Source: Chloroflexota bacterium
GTDB lineage: Bacteria; Chloroflexota; Dehalococcoidia; Bin125
DNA: 64,000 nt
Reading direction: 5' to 3'
Assembly (NCBI GenBank): GCA_028874365.1
Contig: JAPPJZ010000033.1
Span: forward strand, 1-64,000
Shown piece by piece: positions 37,274-46,510 of the stretch. The translations under genes were made by a program, and so were the position numbers. The notes below the pieces were generated by a model. That model searched no databases. It saw only the letters and a program-made list of their open reading frames with translations, and was not told where the DNA came from. The stretch's first letter is position 1; the number at the start of each line of letters is the position of its first letter.

Positions 37274-38095
37274 ATGCCCGAACCCGACCTCCTCCCGCCC
37301 GACCAACGCCTCGACATCGACCGCGTCCGCTCGCTCCTCACCACCTCCCAGATCGGACAGCAGCTCCACTACCTCGTCCAGACCACCTCGACCATGGACG
37401 ACGCCCGCCGCCTCGCCGAGGCCGGCGCCCCGCACGGAACCGTCGTCGTCGCCGACGAGCAGACCGCCGGACGCGGCACCAAGGGCCGCATCTGGGTCTC
37501 ACCGCCCGGACAGAGCATCCACACCACCTTGATCGTCCGGCCGGACATTGAGCAGCTCAAGCGCCTCAGCATCGTCTCGCCGGTCGCCGCGACCGACGCC
37601 GTCCGCGAAACCACGCCGCTCGAACCGACCATCAAATGGCCCAACGACATCCAGATGGAACACCGCAAGATGGGCGGCATCCTGATCGAGGCCGAATGGC
37701 GTGACGGCAAACCCAGCTACGCCCTGATCGGCATCGGACTCAACGTCAACTTCGACCCCGCCCCCTGGGCCACGCAGATCGACCGACCCGCGACCAGCCT
37801 GATGATCGAGCTCGACGCCCGACAGCAACGCGAGCCGGTCTTCGCCGCCCTGCTGAACGCCTTCGAGACCCGCTACATCCAGGCCGGCACCAACGAACTT
37901 CACGACCTCTGGGTCTCGCGGCTGAACACGTTGAACCAACAGGTCACCGTCACCCTGGCGACGGGCGAGGCCGTGCAGGGCACGGCCGTCGCTGTGGACG
38001 ACGCCGGAGCACTGATCGTCCAGACCGAGACCGGCGAACAACGCACCTTCATCGCCGGCGAGGTCACCCTACGAGAAGCAACCGATCCCAGCTGA
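37274..38095 (+). CDS. birA: Biotin--[acetyl-CoA carboxylase] ligase
   Basis: A 273-residue enzyme that activates biotin and attaches it to the carrier of biotin-dependent carboxylases. Visible motifs: DEQTAGRGTKGRIWVSPPG (biotinyl-AMP loop), IKWPNDIQ, KMGGILIEAEW and GIGLNVNF, plus the small C-terminal SH3-like domain. It lacks the N-terminal HTH, so it is the non-regulatory group I form. Its last 32 bp overlap the 3' end of the giant convergent gene. Confidence 0.94.
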   Translation: MPEPDLLPPDQRLDIDRVRSLLTTSQIGQQLHYLVQTTSTMDDARRLAEAGAPHGTVVVADEQTAGRGTKGRIWVSPPGQSIHTTLIVRPDIEQLKRLSIVSPVAATDAVRETTPLEPTIKWPNDIQMEHRKMGGILIEAEWRDGKPSYALIGIGLNVNFDPAPWATQIDRPATSLMIELDARQQREPVFAALLNAFETRYIQAGTNELHDLWVSRLNTLNQQVTVTLATGEAVQGTAVAVDDAGALIVQTETGEQRTFIAGEVTLREATDPS

Positions 38096-41000
38096 GCAGT
38101 GGGATCCCGACGCGCTCCAGGATCAGCGAGGGAGTCGGGATCTCACTTCCTGCACGCCAGACCCTCCAACTCCCCGTGATCAGGTCGAGCACGCACACCG
38201 TGTTCGCCCAACCACCGTCCACCAACCCCACGATCGACACCGCCATGCCGTGATCGGTCGGCACGCCGTGCAGGTCGGACTCTCCGACCAACCAGGCGCG
38301 GATCGTACTCGCCTCGTCATCGCGCCAGCACCATGCTGGAACCCGCTCGAAGTACGTCAATGCTTCGCTGGCGTCCCTGAGCTCGGACACGCGCAGAACC
38401 AGCGGACCGCTGCTCAGTCGGCCCACATCAATGGAAAGCGCCAAGTCGCCGTGCGCGACGCTGCTTCGGCCCATCCCCGGCAACGCCGTAAACCGAGTCC
38501 CGCCGCTCGACGCAAACCCACGCGCTAGCTCCCGCTCGAACGTCGTTCCGCCCGCGCTCGAACGCAGCCGCGCGTCCTCCACGACCTCCTCGACACCATC
38601 AGGAGAGTCGGTCCGATTCTCTGCCCAGATTTCGAACGCAGCCAGCGGAATCTCCGACAGGTCGCGAACCGCCCCCTCCGCTCCCGGCCGATACAGCAGC
38701 AACACGGAATCCGGCGACGTCACCCGCCCCGCCAGCGAAATCACTACGCTCGATCTCGACCACTCGAGCCCCGTGGCCTCAATCCTGCGTCGCCCCGCGA
38801 ACAGCACGAAGTCCGTCGGCTGCGCCTCCGCTCCGTCAATCCGCTGGTCGAAGGACACCATCGCTCGCCGCGAGTCGACCACGACGCCCAACACGCTCGG
38901 CGGCGTCTCCGTGTAGTTCCGCACCAGGAACACGCTGTCCGGAACCCGGGCTCCGGTCCGGCCCGCCAGCCCCCCGCGCTCACGAGCCAGGTAAACCACG
39001 CCAAACAGATCAGGCTCGTCCGGCAGACCCGACGACAGGTGCAGGTACACCGTCGACCCGCCGATCTGCACCGAATCCACCCCGACCTCCAACCCCGGAC
39101 CCGTCGGAATGAACCGAGCGGCCGGCACCGTCCTCCCCAACAACGGCTGATCGAACTGCAGCACGATCAGCTCGTCGACCCCATAGCCCGACACCAGCGC
39201 AGGCGGCTCCGTCCGATCCGTGATCAGCAGGCTGAATCGACCGACGCTCAATCCGCCTCCGCTCAGCGAGCTTCCCTCGTAGGACAGCGTGGCCCCATCC
39301 TCGCGGTTCACGCCCGGCGGCACGAGCTGCAATGACAGCGTCCGACCGTCGATGCCGACCACGGCCTCCACGTCGGTCTCGTCATCAATCGTGAAGTCGC
39401 CGGTCGTCGGCAACGACGGATCCAGCGGCCGGTCGAACAGCACCCGCAGACTTGTGCCCGTCGCGACGGCCGACACAGCGCACGGCGCCGCCTGATCGAT
39501 CACGCGATTCAGAGAGAGGTCAGCTTCCAGATCCGAACGCGTCTGCACAATCGCCACACGATCGCCGACGCAGACTGCAGGGTTCGGCACGAGACGCACC
39601 ACGCCCTCCGACTCCTCAACCGTGATCTCCCGCTCTTCCCCGTTGACCGACAGCGCCCACTCGATCTCGACGTCTTGTGCGGTGCTCGTCGGCTCCGAGA
39701 AGCTGAGCGCCATGCCGCCAAGGTCCGACTGCACGCAGCTCAACCCGCGAGATCGGTCGATATAGTTCCCGACCGAGAACTGGAACGCCTCAATCGTGCG
39801 TTCGGCCGCATCCAGCCACGATTGCTCGCCCGGGCGGTAAGACAGCTCCAGCGACGAACACTCCGGAACGGGCTCCGCCAGCGAGATTGTCAACGTCGAA
39901 CCCGACGTGGAGAGCCCTTTGGCTCTGACCGGCGAACCATCGACGCTGACCTCGAGCAGGTCCGTGGACAGACCCGCACCCGACGGCAACCCGCCATCGA
40001 ACTCAAGCACGATCTCCGTGGGCTGCGCCCGGTCGAACACCGCAGAGCTCGGAGACGCCGCCGTGATGTTTGTCGCTGCCGTGGGATCCGTCTCCGCCAC
40101 TAGGTTCGCCACCGACGACTCGTCCGGCTGCGTGTCGCGCAGGTTCCAGCGCCCGTCGGCGAGCGACTGCGGCCTGTACACGACTCGGATGCTCTCACCC
40201 GCCCCGACCGGCTCGGTCAGCATCAGCTCGACGGCGACGCCGTCAATCTGCACCGACTCGATGGTCCGGTCAATCTCGGCCGCATCGACCACTCGAAACC
40301 AGTACAGCCCGGGTTCGTCTGCGCAGAATCCGGCACCGACCTCACCCTCCGATTCCAGCCACTCGCAGTTCGGCGGAGGAACGTGGTCCGCATCCAGCGG
40401 CTGATCAAACTCGAGCCGCACGAGTCGTCGATTCACCGTGACACGCTCCAACAACGGCGCGACATCAACCAGGTTCTCCACCGCCTCGTCGAACGCCTCG
40501 ACCAAGTGTCCCCCGTTCTCTCCGTCATCGTCCTGCAAGCCCCCGGACTTCGGCGGCGTGTACGTCAGCCGCACGGAAGCTCCTTCACGAATCGGAGTGG
40601 AGACGTGCAGCGTGATCGCCAGTTGTGGCTTGCCATGTTCGTATGCGCGGAAGTCCACAGACGTGACCCGTATCTCCGCGCCAAACGAGTACCAGGACGG
40701 ATCCCGGGAGCTCGTAGGCAGAAAGCGCTGGTCGAACGTCACCTCAACCATCGTCCCCGTCTTGTTCGTCTGGATCGCGACCGGATATGGCGCGTAGTCG
40801 GTGTCGTTGGCGACGGAAACCGCCGCCGCGAGCCCCGTCACCGCCTTCCCCGACTCCCCCACCAGCCCGCCGGCAGCCGGCGCCGAGTACGTCAGCTGGT
40901 ACTCGACATCCTCAGCCACCGACGGCGCAACTTGCAGCAACAGCGACTTGTCCGACACCGACGCCGCTGCAACCGCAATCTCGACATCGCTGCCCCACGG

Positions 41001-44000
41001 AAGCGGAGAATCGTCCTCCGCCGCGACCGCCTCAAGCGCAAACCAGCCCGGCTCCGGTTCCAGGTCCGGATCCAGCTTCTGGTCGAACACCACCGTCAGC
41101 GACGCTCCGTTGACCTTCGCCTCCTCGAAATCGGGAGGCGCCTTGGTCAGATTCGTCAGTTCGTAGTCCCTGAACACGGCGCGATTCCCCGACGGGTCGT
41201 CATCCTTGATCCGAATCGTGCCGCTCACCGGGAAGTAGGTAATCACCACGGTCTCACCGGGTTCGACGCTCTCACTCAACTGGATCTCGATCCGCCCATG
41301 CCCGCCGGGGCCCTCGTGCGAGACGCAGATGAAGTCGATCGTCGCTGCGGTGCCGGTCAGCGTGAAGTGCCCGATCGGATAGCTCGTTCGCTCCTCGCCA
41401 TCGACCGCCGGATAGGGACAGGTCGCGTCCTCCCCATACCGAGGGTCGTCCGCCAACTCCTGGTCGAGAACGATGACAATCGTGTCCTCGTCCACCGTCC
41501 CCGAGACCGGTACCGGCGCCGTATCGGTCTGATTGTCAATGGCCCTGCTGAAGCCCTCAGCCTGATGGCCCGTCGGGTCGACAATCCCGTCCGCCTCCGG
41601 TTTGGTGTAGCTCAGCGACGCGTCCTCGTCCTCCGTGAGCGCCACCGACAGCGTGAGCGACAGCATCGCTACGTCAATCGACGTCCCGCTGACGGTTCGT
41701 TCGACGGAGCCCGCCAACGCGAATGACGAGTTGGCGATCACGGCCATCTCATCGAGCGGCTGGTCGAACGTGATCGTCACCGTGTCACCGTCGCCGTCGA
41801 CCGCAGCGACCGTCGGAGCCACATCGGTCTTGTTCGTCACGGATGCCGGAAGCTCGGTGATTGCTGTTCCGTCGGACATCTGTAGCGGCGATGTCGGGGA
41901 GTGCGTGTAGCTGAGCGTGTACTCCTCCCCTTCGACCAACGACTCCGACAACGTCAACGTCAACGTCATGCCCGAGATCGTGACCTTCGATATTGAGGGC
42001 TGATCAGCGCCCAGCGAGAATGCCGTCGCTGCCGGTTCCGAGTTGTCGTCCAGCGTCACCGAGAACGCCACCACAATGCTCACCCCGTCACCCACCACGG
42101 AGCGCACCAGCGGTTCCGGCGTGACGTTCTCCACGACGATCCCCGAGAACGTCGTCGCGAGGATCTCGTGGCCGCTGCGCTTCAACTTGACCATTCCTGC
42201 TGCCGAGTACGACACGGTCACCGCGTCGTCGTGCTCGACCTCCCTCGACAGCGTGAGCGTCACCGTCTGGCCGTCGATTGCTATCCCCTTAACCGAGATG
42301 CCCGCCGGAGTGACGCTGAAGTCCGCCTTGGGCGGACTCGCGCCCTCGTCCAACGCGCGGTCGAACCGCAACACCAACGAGTCCGCATCAACCGTCGCCC
42401 CGACCGGCCTCGGCTTGCCGTCGGCGCCGTTCGTAACCGACTCTCCGCTCCACGCGGCCGTCTTCCACATCCCGTCGGCACTCTGCAGCGCCGGTTCCGA
42501 CGCATCCGTCGGCGCCTGATAGCTCACCGTCACCGTCTCATTGACGTCGGCCGCCGGATTCAGTCCCAGCTCGATGATCGCGCCGTCGATCGAAACCGAC
42601 GCAATCGCCGCTTGCGCGCTGCCCGAGATCGTGAACGCCGAGGTGCCCGGAACACCCGCAGACGTAGCCAGGAGCGAATGCGACATCACCACCGTCAACG
42701 TCCCCCCGCTGGCATCGATCGAGGCGGAACTGAAGCTCGGAGTCGGATCGGTCGTCGCGTTGTCGACCTCCGCCACCGTGAACGAATCGACCTGGATCTC
42801 CTTCCCCGCCCGCTTGAGCGGAGCTTCGGTCGGTGCGCTGTACGACAGGCTGAGGCTCTCGGTGTGATCGACAGCCCGGCTCAGCGTCAGCCGGAGTTCG
42901 CTGCCATTGATCGACCGGTTCGCGACGCTCGCCGTGGTCCCCGCGAGTGTGAACGCCGTGGTCGCCGGCAGTGAGTCGGCGTCCAGATCCCGATCGAACG
43001 AGACCGTCAGACCGTCGCCATCAACCTCCGCCGAAATCGGCCGCGGTTTGCCGTCCGCGTGGTTGGTCGCCTCCTGAGCCGAAAACGCAGCCACCGCCTG
43101 TGCGTCGCCGGCAGCCTGCAGTCGAGCCGCCATCTCGTCGGTCGGAGGCGCGTATCCCACCGTGATCGTCTCGTCGATATCGGCGAGCGGATCCAGCGAA
43201 AGGACTACCGTCGCCGCGTCGATGGTCACTGCATCAACCGACGCCGACGTTCCCGAGAGCGAGAACGTCGAGGCAGCGGGCAGGCTCTCCGCCGACTCGT
43301 CCAACGCGAGCGAAAACACAATCGTCAGCGTCGCTCCGTCGGCCGAAACGGCCGCGCTGCTGAACTCCGGCTTGGGCGCGACGGTGTTGTTGGTCACCGA
43401 CTGGTTCATGAACGAATCGGCGTCCTTGTTGTTGCGCGCTTCGATCCTCGGTGGCGAATTCGGTTTCTTGTAGGACACGGTGATCGTCGAACCGGCGCTC
43501 ACGCCCGGCGAGAGCGTCAGCGTCACGACCGAACCGCTGAACGAGCTGCCGCTGACCGTCACGCCATCCTCGCCGGCAATCGTGAACGCGCTCGCCCCCG
43601 CGACCTTCTTGAGCGGCAGATCGAAGCTGATCGTCATCTCCGTCCCGTTGACCGCCGCCCCGCTCACCGCTGGCTTCGTGGTCGGCGTGCTGCTGTCGAA
43701 CAGCGCCGAGGTAAAGCTGGCCACGTCGTGGGCCCCGTCCGCCTGGCGCAGCGGCGACTCGGACGGCGCGGTGTACCGCACGCTGTACACCGCAGAGCCC
43801 CGCTTGTTCAGGATCCCGCTCAGTGTCAGGCTGACCGTCGCTCCCGAGATGGCGACGCGTTGCACGCTCGGAGCGTGCTGGACCCCTCGAATCGCGAATG
43901 CGCCCGTCGCTGGCTCGCTCTCCTCGTCGAGCGCCTCGTTGAACGTCAGCGTGACCACGTCGTACAGCGCCGTCGCCGACTCGAGCGTCGGCGGATTGTC

Positions 44001-44744
44001 GACCCGGTTGGTCACCGCTCGCGCTGTCCACGTCTCGACCTGCTTGTTGCCCTGATCGAGGTCCCGAAGCGGGTAGTTGCGATCTGCCTTGCTCTGGTCG
44101 TATGCGAGCGTGACAGCGTCGCCTTCCTTGATCGCCCCGCTCCCGCTCAGCAGGATCTCCAGCCGACCGGCAGAGCCCGACGGCGTCACCAGATCGTTGA
44201 TCCCCTGCGCCGTCCCGTTGACCGACACGCTGAACGCGGAGAAGTTCGACCACTGGTTGCTGATGTCTACGATCGCCTCGCAAAATGTGACGAGGACTTT
44301 GCCGCCGTTCACATCTGTCTCCAGCGATGCGATCGCCGGTGGATGATCCGTCTGGTTGCTCGCCGCGAGATCGCTGAAGTCGGTGAGTTCAACGCCCGAG
44401 GCCGTGATCGACGAACCCGATTTCGCGTAGCCGACCGAGATCGCCGCGGAGTCGCAGTCCGGATCGACGACGGACTCGTCGAGCGTCAATGTGATCGCGG
44501 AGCCACTGACGCTGGCTGAGTCGACCGTCGCCGTCGAATCGCCGGCCGACACCGTGAAGTCCGAATCCACCGCCGAACTGCCGGTGTCAACCTCGGCCGA
44601 CAGCGTGACCGTGAGCGTGGCGCCGTCGACGCGGGCCGAGTCCGCCGTCAGCGCCGATTCCGCTCCCGCCGAACTGGTCGGCAACCAGAGGACCGCCAGC
44701 GACGCCAGCAACGCCGCTGAGACCGTAATCGCTGGGCGAAACAC
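38064..44744 (-). CDS. Giant secreted protein of about 19 SwmB-like repeats
   Basis: A 2226-residue protein with an N-terminal signal peptide (ITVSAALLASLAVLWLPTSSAGA). By eye it divides into about 19 units of 90-125 residues. Each has the pattern hydrophobic-strand, (V)xFDxxLD, xFxLxG, VxIxGxxVxLTLS, V-x-SY-x-P and a closing VTNxTD linker, which fits SwmB/Swm_rep Ig-like domains. Repeats toward the C-terminus are more diverged. The last 150 residues are not repeat-like (GTRFTALPGMG, RVSELRDASEALTYFERVPAWCW). There is no LPXTG or membrane anchor. The likely role is a surface or extracellular stalk/adhesin, by inference from SwmB of swimming Synechococcus. The GTG start has a leaderless box. 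Confidence 0.88.
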   Translation of the reverse strand: MFRPAITVSAALLASLAVLWLPTSSAGAESALTADSARVDGATLTVTLSAEVDTGSSAVDSDFTVSAGDSTATVDSASVSGSAITLTLDESVVDPDCDSAAISVGYAKSGSSITASGVELTDFSDLAASNQTDHPPAIASLETDVNGGKVLVTFCEAIVDISNQWSNFSAFSVSVNGTAQGINDLVTPSGSAGRLEILLSGSGAIKEGDAVTLAYDQSKADRNYPLRDLDQGNKQVETWTARAVTNRVDNPPTLESATALYDVVTLTFNEALDEESEPATGAFAIRGVQHAPSVQRVAISGATVSLTLSGILNKRGSAVYSVRYTAPSESPLRQADGAHDVASFTSALFDSSTPTTKPAVSGAAVNGTEMTISFDLPLKKVAGASAFTIAGEDGVTVSGSSFSGSVVTLTLSPGVSAGSTITVSYKKPNSPPRIEARNNKDADSFMNQSVTNNTVAPKPEFSSAAVSADGATLTIVFSLALDESAESLPAASTFSLSGTSASVDAVTIDAATVVLSLDPLADIDETITVGYAPPTDEMAARLQAAGDAQAVAAFSAQEATNHADGKPRPISAEVDGDGLTVSFDRDLDADSLPATTAFTLAGTTASVANRSINGSELRLTLSRAVDHTESLSLSYSAPTEAPLKRAGKEIQVDSFTVAEVDNATTDPTPSFSSASIDASGGTLTVVMSHSLLATSAGVPGTSAFTISGSAQAAIASVSIDGAIIELGLNPAADVNETVTVSYQAPTDASEPALQSADGMWKTAAWSGESVTNGADGKPRPVGATVDADSLVLRFDRALDEGASPPKADFSVTPAGISVKGIAIDGQTVTLTLSREVEHDDAVTVSYSAAGMVKLKRSGHEILATTFSGIVVENVTPEPLVRSVVGDGVSIVVAFSVTLDDNSEPAATAFSLGADQPSISKVTISGMTLTLTLSESLVEGEEYTLSYTHSPTSPLQMSDGTAITELPASVTNKTDVAPTVAAVDGDGDTVTITFDQPLDEMAVIANSSFALAGSVERTVSGTSIDVAMLSLTLSVALTEDEDASLSYTKPEADGIVDPTGHQAEGFSRAIDNQTDTAPVPVSGTVDEDTIVIVLDQELADDPRYGEDATCPYPAVDGEERTSYPIGHFTLTGTAATIDFICVSHEGPGGHGRIEIQLSESVEPGETVVITYFPVSGTIRIKDDDPSGNRAVFRDYELTNLTKAPPDFEEAKVNGASLTVVFDQKLDPDLEPEPGWFALEAVAAEDDSPLPWGSDVEIAVAAASVSDKSLLLQVAPSVAEDVEYQLTYSAPAAGGLVGESGKAVTGLAAAVSVANDTDYAPYPVAIQTNKTGTMVEVTFDQRFLPTSSRDPSWYSFGAEIRVTSVDFRAYEHGKPQLAITLHVSTPIREGASVRLTYTPPKSGGLQDDDGENGGHLVEAFDEAVENLVDVAPLLERVTVNRRLVRLEFDQPLDADHVPPPNCEWLESEGEVGAGFCADEPGLYWFRVVDAAEIDRTIESVQIDGVAVELMLTEPVGAGESIRVVYRPQSLADGRWNLRDTQPDESSVANLVAETDPTAATNITAASPSSAVFDRAQPTEIVLEFDGGLPSGAGLSTDLLEVSVDGSPVRAKGLSTSGSTLTISLAEPVPECSSLELSYRPGEQSWLDAAERTIEAFQFSVGNYIDRSRGLSCVQSDLGGMALSFSEPTSTAQDVEIEWALSVNGEEREITVEESEGVVRLVPNPAVCVGDRVAIVQTRSDLEADLSLNRVIDQAAPCAVSAVATGTSLRVLFDRPLDPSLPTTGDFTIDDETDVEAVVGIDGRTLSLQLVPPGVNREDGATLSYEGSSLSGGGLSVGRFSLLITDRTEPPALVSGYGVDELIVLQFDQPLLGRTVPAARFIPTGPGLEVGVDSVQIGGSTVYLHLSSGLPDEPDLFGVVYLARERGGLAGRTGARVPDSVFLVRNYTETPPSVLGVVVDSRRAMVSFDQRIDGAEAQPTDFVLFAGRRRIEATGLEWSRSSVVISLAGRVTSPDSVLLLYRPGAEGAVRDLSEIPLAAFEIWAENRTDSPDGVEEVVEDARLRSSAGGTTFERELARGFASSGGTRFTALPGMGRSSVAHGDLALSIDVGRLSSGPLVLRVSELRDASEALTYFERVPAWCWRDDEASTIRAWLVGESDLHGVPTDHGMAVSIVGLVDGGWANTVCVLDLITGSWRVWRAGSEIPTPSLILERVGIPLLSWDRLLLVG

Positions 44745-44756
44745 CCAGCGATCCTA
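44730..44756 (-). promoter_or_regulatory. Leaderless promoter with palindrome at the start of the giant gene
   Basis: On the minus strand, TAGGAT, six bases, then the GTG start. The start codon lies in a perfect inverted repeat, CGCTGGG-N7-CCCAGCG (44730-44750), whose first arm precedes the expected transcript start. That makes it more likely an operator in DNA than an RNA hairpin. Confidence 0.5.
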
Positions 44757-44822
44757 CGAACAACACACGTTTCATTCACCAGGTCACATAAAACTCACGG
44801 TTAACGCCGGCCCGATGTGAGC

Positions 44823-45623
44823 CTATTGCCCGGTCCAGTTCGGCGGGCGCTTCTCGACGAATGCCCTCGGGCCTTCCTTCGCGTCCTCCGAGTTCAGCAC
44901 CGTCCGGCTCACCCATTGACCCACCCGGTACGACTCGTCGATCTGCATCTGGCGCCACTGCTGCGCCATGAACTTCGTGCCCTCCACCGCCAGCGGCGCG
45001 TTCGCCGCGATCATCTCCGCGATCTCCACCGCCCGAGGCATCAGCGCCTCCGGCTCCAGGATCTCTCGGATCAGCCCCATCCGCAGCGCGTCCTCCGGCG
45101 AGATCCGGTCCGCCGTCAGCAAGATGTACAGCGCGTCGCCGATCGGCAGCATCCGCGCCAGGTGGTGGATCGCATAACCGGGCATGATCCCCCGCTTGAC
45201 CTCGAACAGTCCGAAGTACGCCTCCGACGACGCAATCCGGATGTCGCAATCCAGCGCCCGCTCCAGTCCGCCCGCGATGCAGAGCCCGTTGATCGCCGCG
45301 ATGAACGGCTTGCGCGCCCGCGCGAACGGCATCGACTCGTCCAGGTCGTAGCCCATCGTGTTGCGCAGGCCCTGGCGCCGCTGGTTGCCCTCGTTCATCT
45401 CCTTGAGGTCCGCCCCGGCCGAGAACGCCCGCCCCGCCCCCGTCAGGATCGCGGCGCGCATGTTGACGTCCGACTCCAGATCGTCAACCGCCTCGCGCAT
45501 CAGGCGCCGCAGGTCGCCGCCCAGCGCGTTCAGCCGGTGCGGACGGTTCATCGTCAGCACCGCGTAGTGGTCGAACTTCTCGTAGATCAGGTCCGGCCCG
45601 CTGCCTGCCTCGTTGTCAGCCAT
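44823..45623 (-). CDS. Enoyl-CoA hydratase/isomerase (crotonase) family
   Basis: A 266-residue crotonase that probably hydrates an enoyl-CoA. The oxyanion-hole segments GRAFSAGADLKEM and AAINGLCIAGGLE are present. Both catalytic Glu positions are kept (GGLERALDCD and FGLFEVKRGIMPG), so hydratase chemistry is possible. The C-terminal helix ends KRPPNWTGQ. The SDR gene 10 bp upstream on the same strand suggests a shared acyl-CoA or alcohol pathway. The substrate is unknown. Confidence 0.92.
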   Translation of the reverse strand: MADNEAGSGPDLIYEKFDHYAVLTMNRPHRLNALGGDLRRLMREAVDDLESDVNMRAAILTGAGRAFSAGADLKEMNEGNQRRQGLRNTMGYDLDESMPFARARKPFIAAINGLCIAGGLERALDCDIRIASSEAYFGLFEVKRGIMPGYAIHHLARMLPIGDALYILLTADRISPEDALRMGLIREILEPEALMPRAVEIAEMIAANAPLAVEGTKFMAQQWRQMQIDESYRVGQWVSRTVLNSEDAKEGPRAFVEKRPPNWTGQ

Positions 45624-45633
45624 CTGCCGCTCC

Positions 45634-46419
45634 CTACAGATCGGCCAGGATGTCGCGCATCTCGCGGTCGTCGACGATGTTGCCCGTGTACGTCGACGGC
45701 TGGCTGCAGATCCACGCGCTCGCCCGCGCCATCCAGTCGGCCGACTCGAACTCGGTCTGTGGGTTGTCCGGCGAGGTCAGCGCGTACCAGTGACCGGGCG
45801 TCTTGATCAGGTAGCGCAGCGTCAGCACGTTGCAGGCGATCTGGTATTGCTGCAGCTCCATCGCCCAACCCTGGGTGATCCGCTCCAGTCCCGCCTTGAC
45901 CATGCCGTAGAACTGACCGCCCTCGCGCACCTCGTCGTACGGACCCGGCCCGGGGAAGTCGGCCGCGCCCGAGGAGATGTTGATGATGTCCCCGCCCGAC
46001 CCCTTCATGTGCTCGACCGCGTACTTGGCCAGCAGCACCGGACCGCGCAGGTCGAGCTGCCAGATCAGGTCAATGTGCCGGTCCTGGACCGACTCCAGCG
46101 TCCCCGGCACCAGCACCGCCGCGTTGTTGATCAGGATGTCGAGCCCGCCCAGCTCCGAAGCGGTGGTGTCGATCGCGCGCACGATCGACTCCGGATCGCG
46201 CACGTCCAGCCGCACCGGCACCGCGTGTCCGCCGGACTGGCGGATCTCCTCCGCCACGGTGCGGATCGTGCCCGGCAAACGCGGATCGGGCGACGCTTCG
46301 TCCGACCGCGCCGCCACCGCCACCGCCGCGCCGTGCGCCGCCAGTCCGCGCGCGATATCCGCGCCGATCCCGCGACTCGAACCGGTCACCAGCGCCTTCC
46401 GACCGTCCAGCAAACCCAT
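45634..46419 (-). CDS. Short-chain dehydrogenase/reductase
   Basis: A 261-residue SDR with GSSRGIGADIARG, ILINNAAVLVPG, catalytic Ser in NISSGAADF, and an intact YxxxK (YGMVKAGLERITQ). The start is moved to the internal ATG, since GAGGTG lies just before it and the upstream 25 residues are not SDR-like. An insert of about 12 residues (PGPGPYDEVREGG) lies before the active-site Tyr. It is the first gene of a pair with the crotonase. Confidence 0.92.
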   Translation of the reverse strand: MGLLDGRKALVTGSSRGIGADIARGLAAHGAAVAVAARSDEASPDPRLPGTIRTVAEEIRQSGGHAVPVRLDVRDPESIVRAIDTTASELGGLDILINNAAVLVPGTLESVQDRHIDLIWQLDLRGPVLLAKYAVEHMKGSGGDIINISSGAADFPGPGPYDEVREGGQFYGMVKAGLERITQGWAMELQQYQIACNVLTLRYLIKTPGHWYALTSPDNPQTEFESADWMARASAWICSQPSTYTGNIVDDREMRDILADL

Positions 46420-46510
46420 CGCACACCTCGATTCCGCTGCGCTCGCGGACACCCGCCCGGAGCGAGCGCAGGCTAGCAGGAGCCGCGATCGCACGGCCGC
46501 GCTGGCCGCC

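Noticed and set aside
43059-44519. 486-residue plus-strand frame opposite the giant gene
   Set aside because: Arg-rich translation typical of a shadow frame in GC-rich DNA; the minus-strand frame has signal peptide and repeats.
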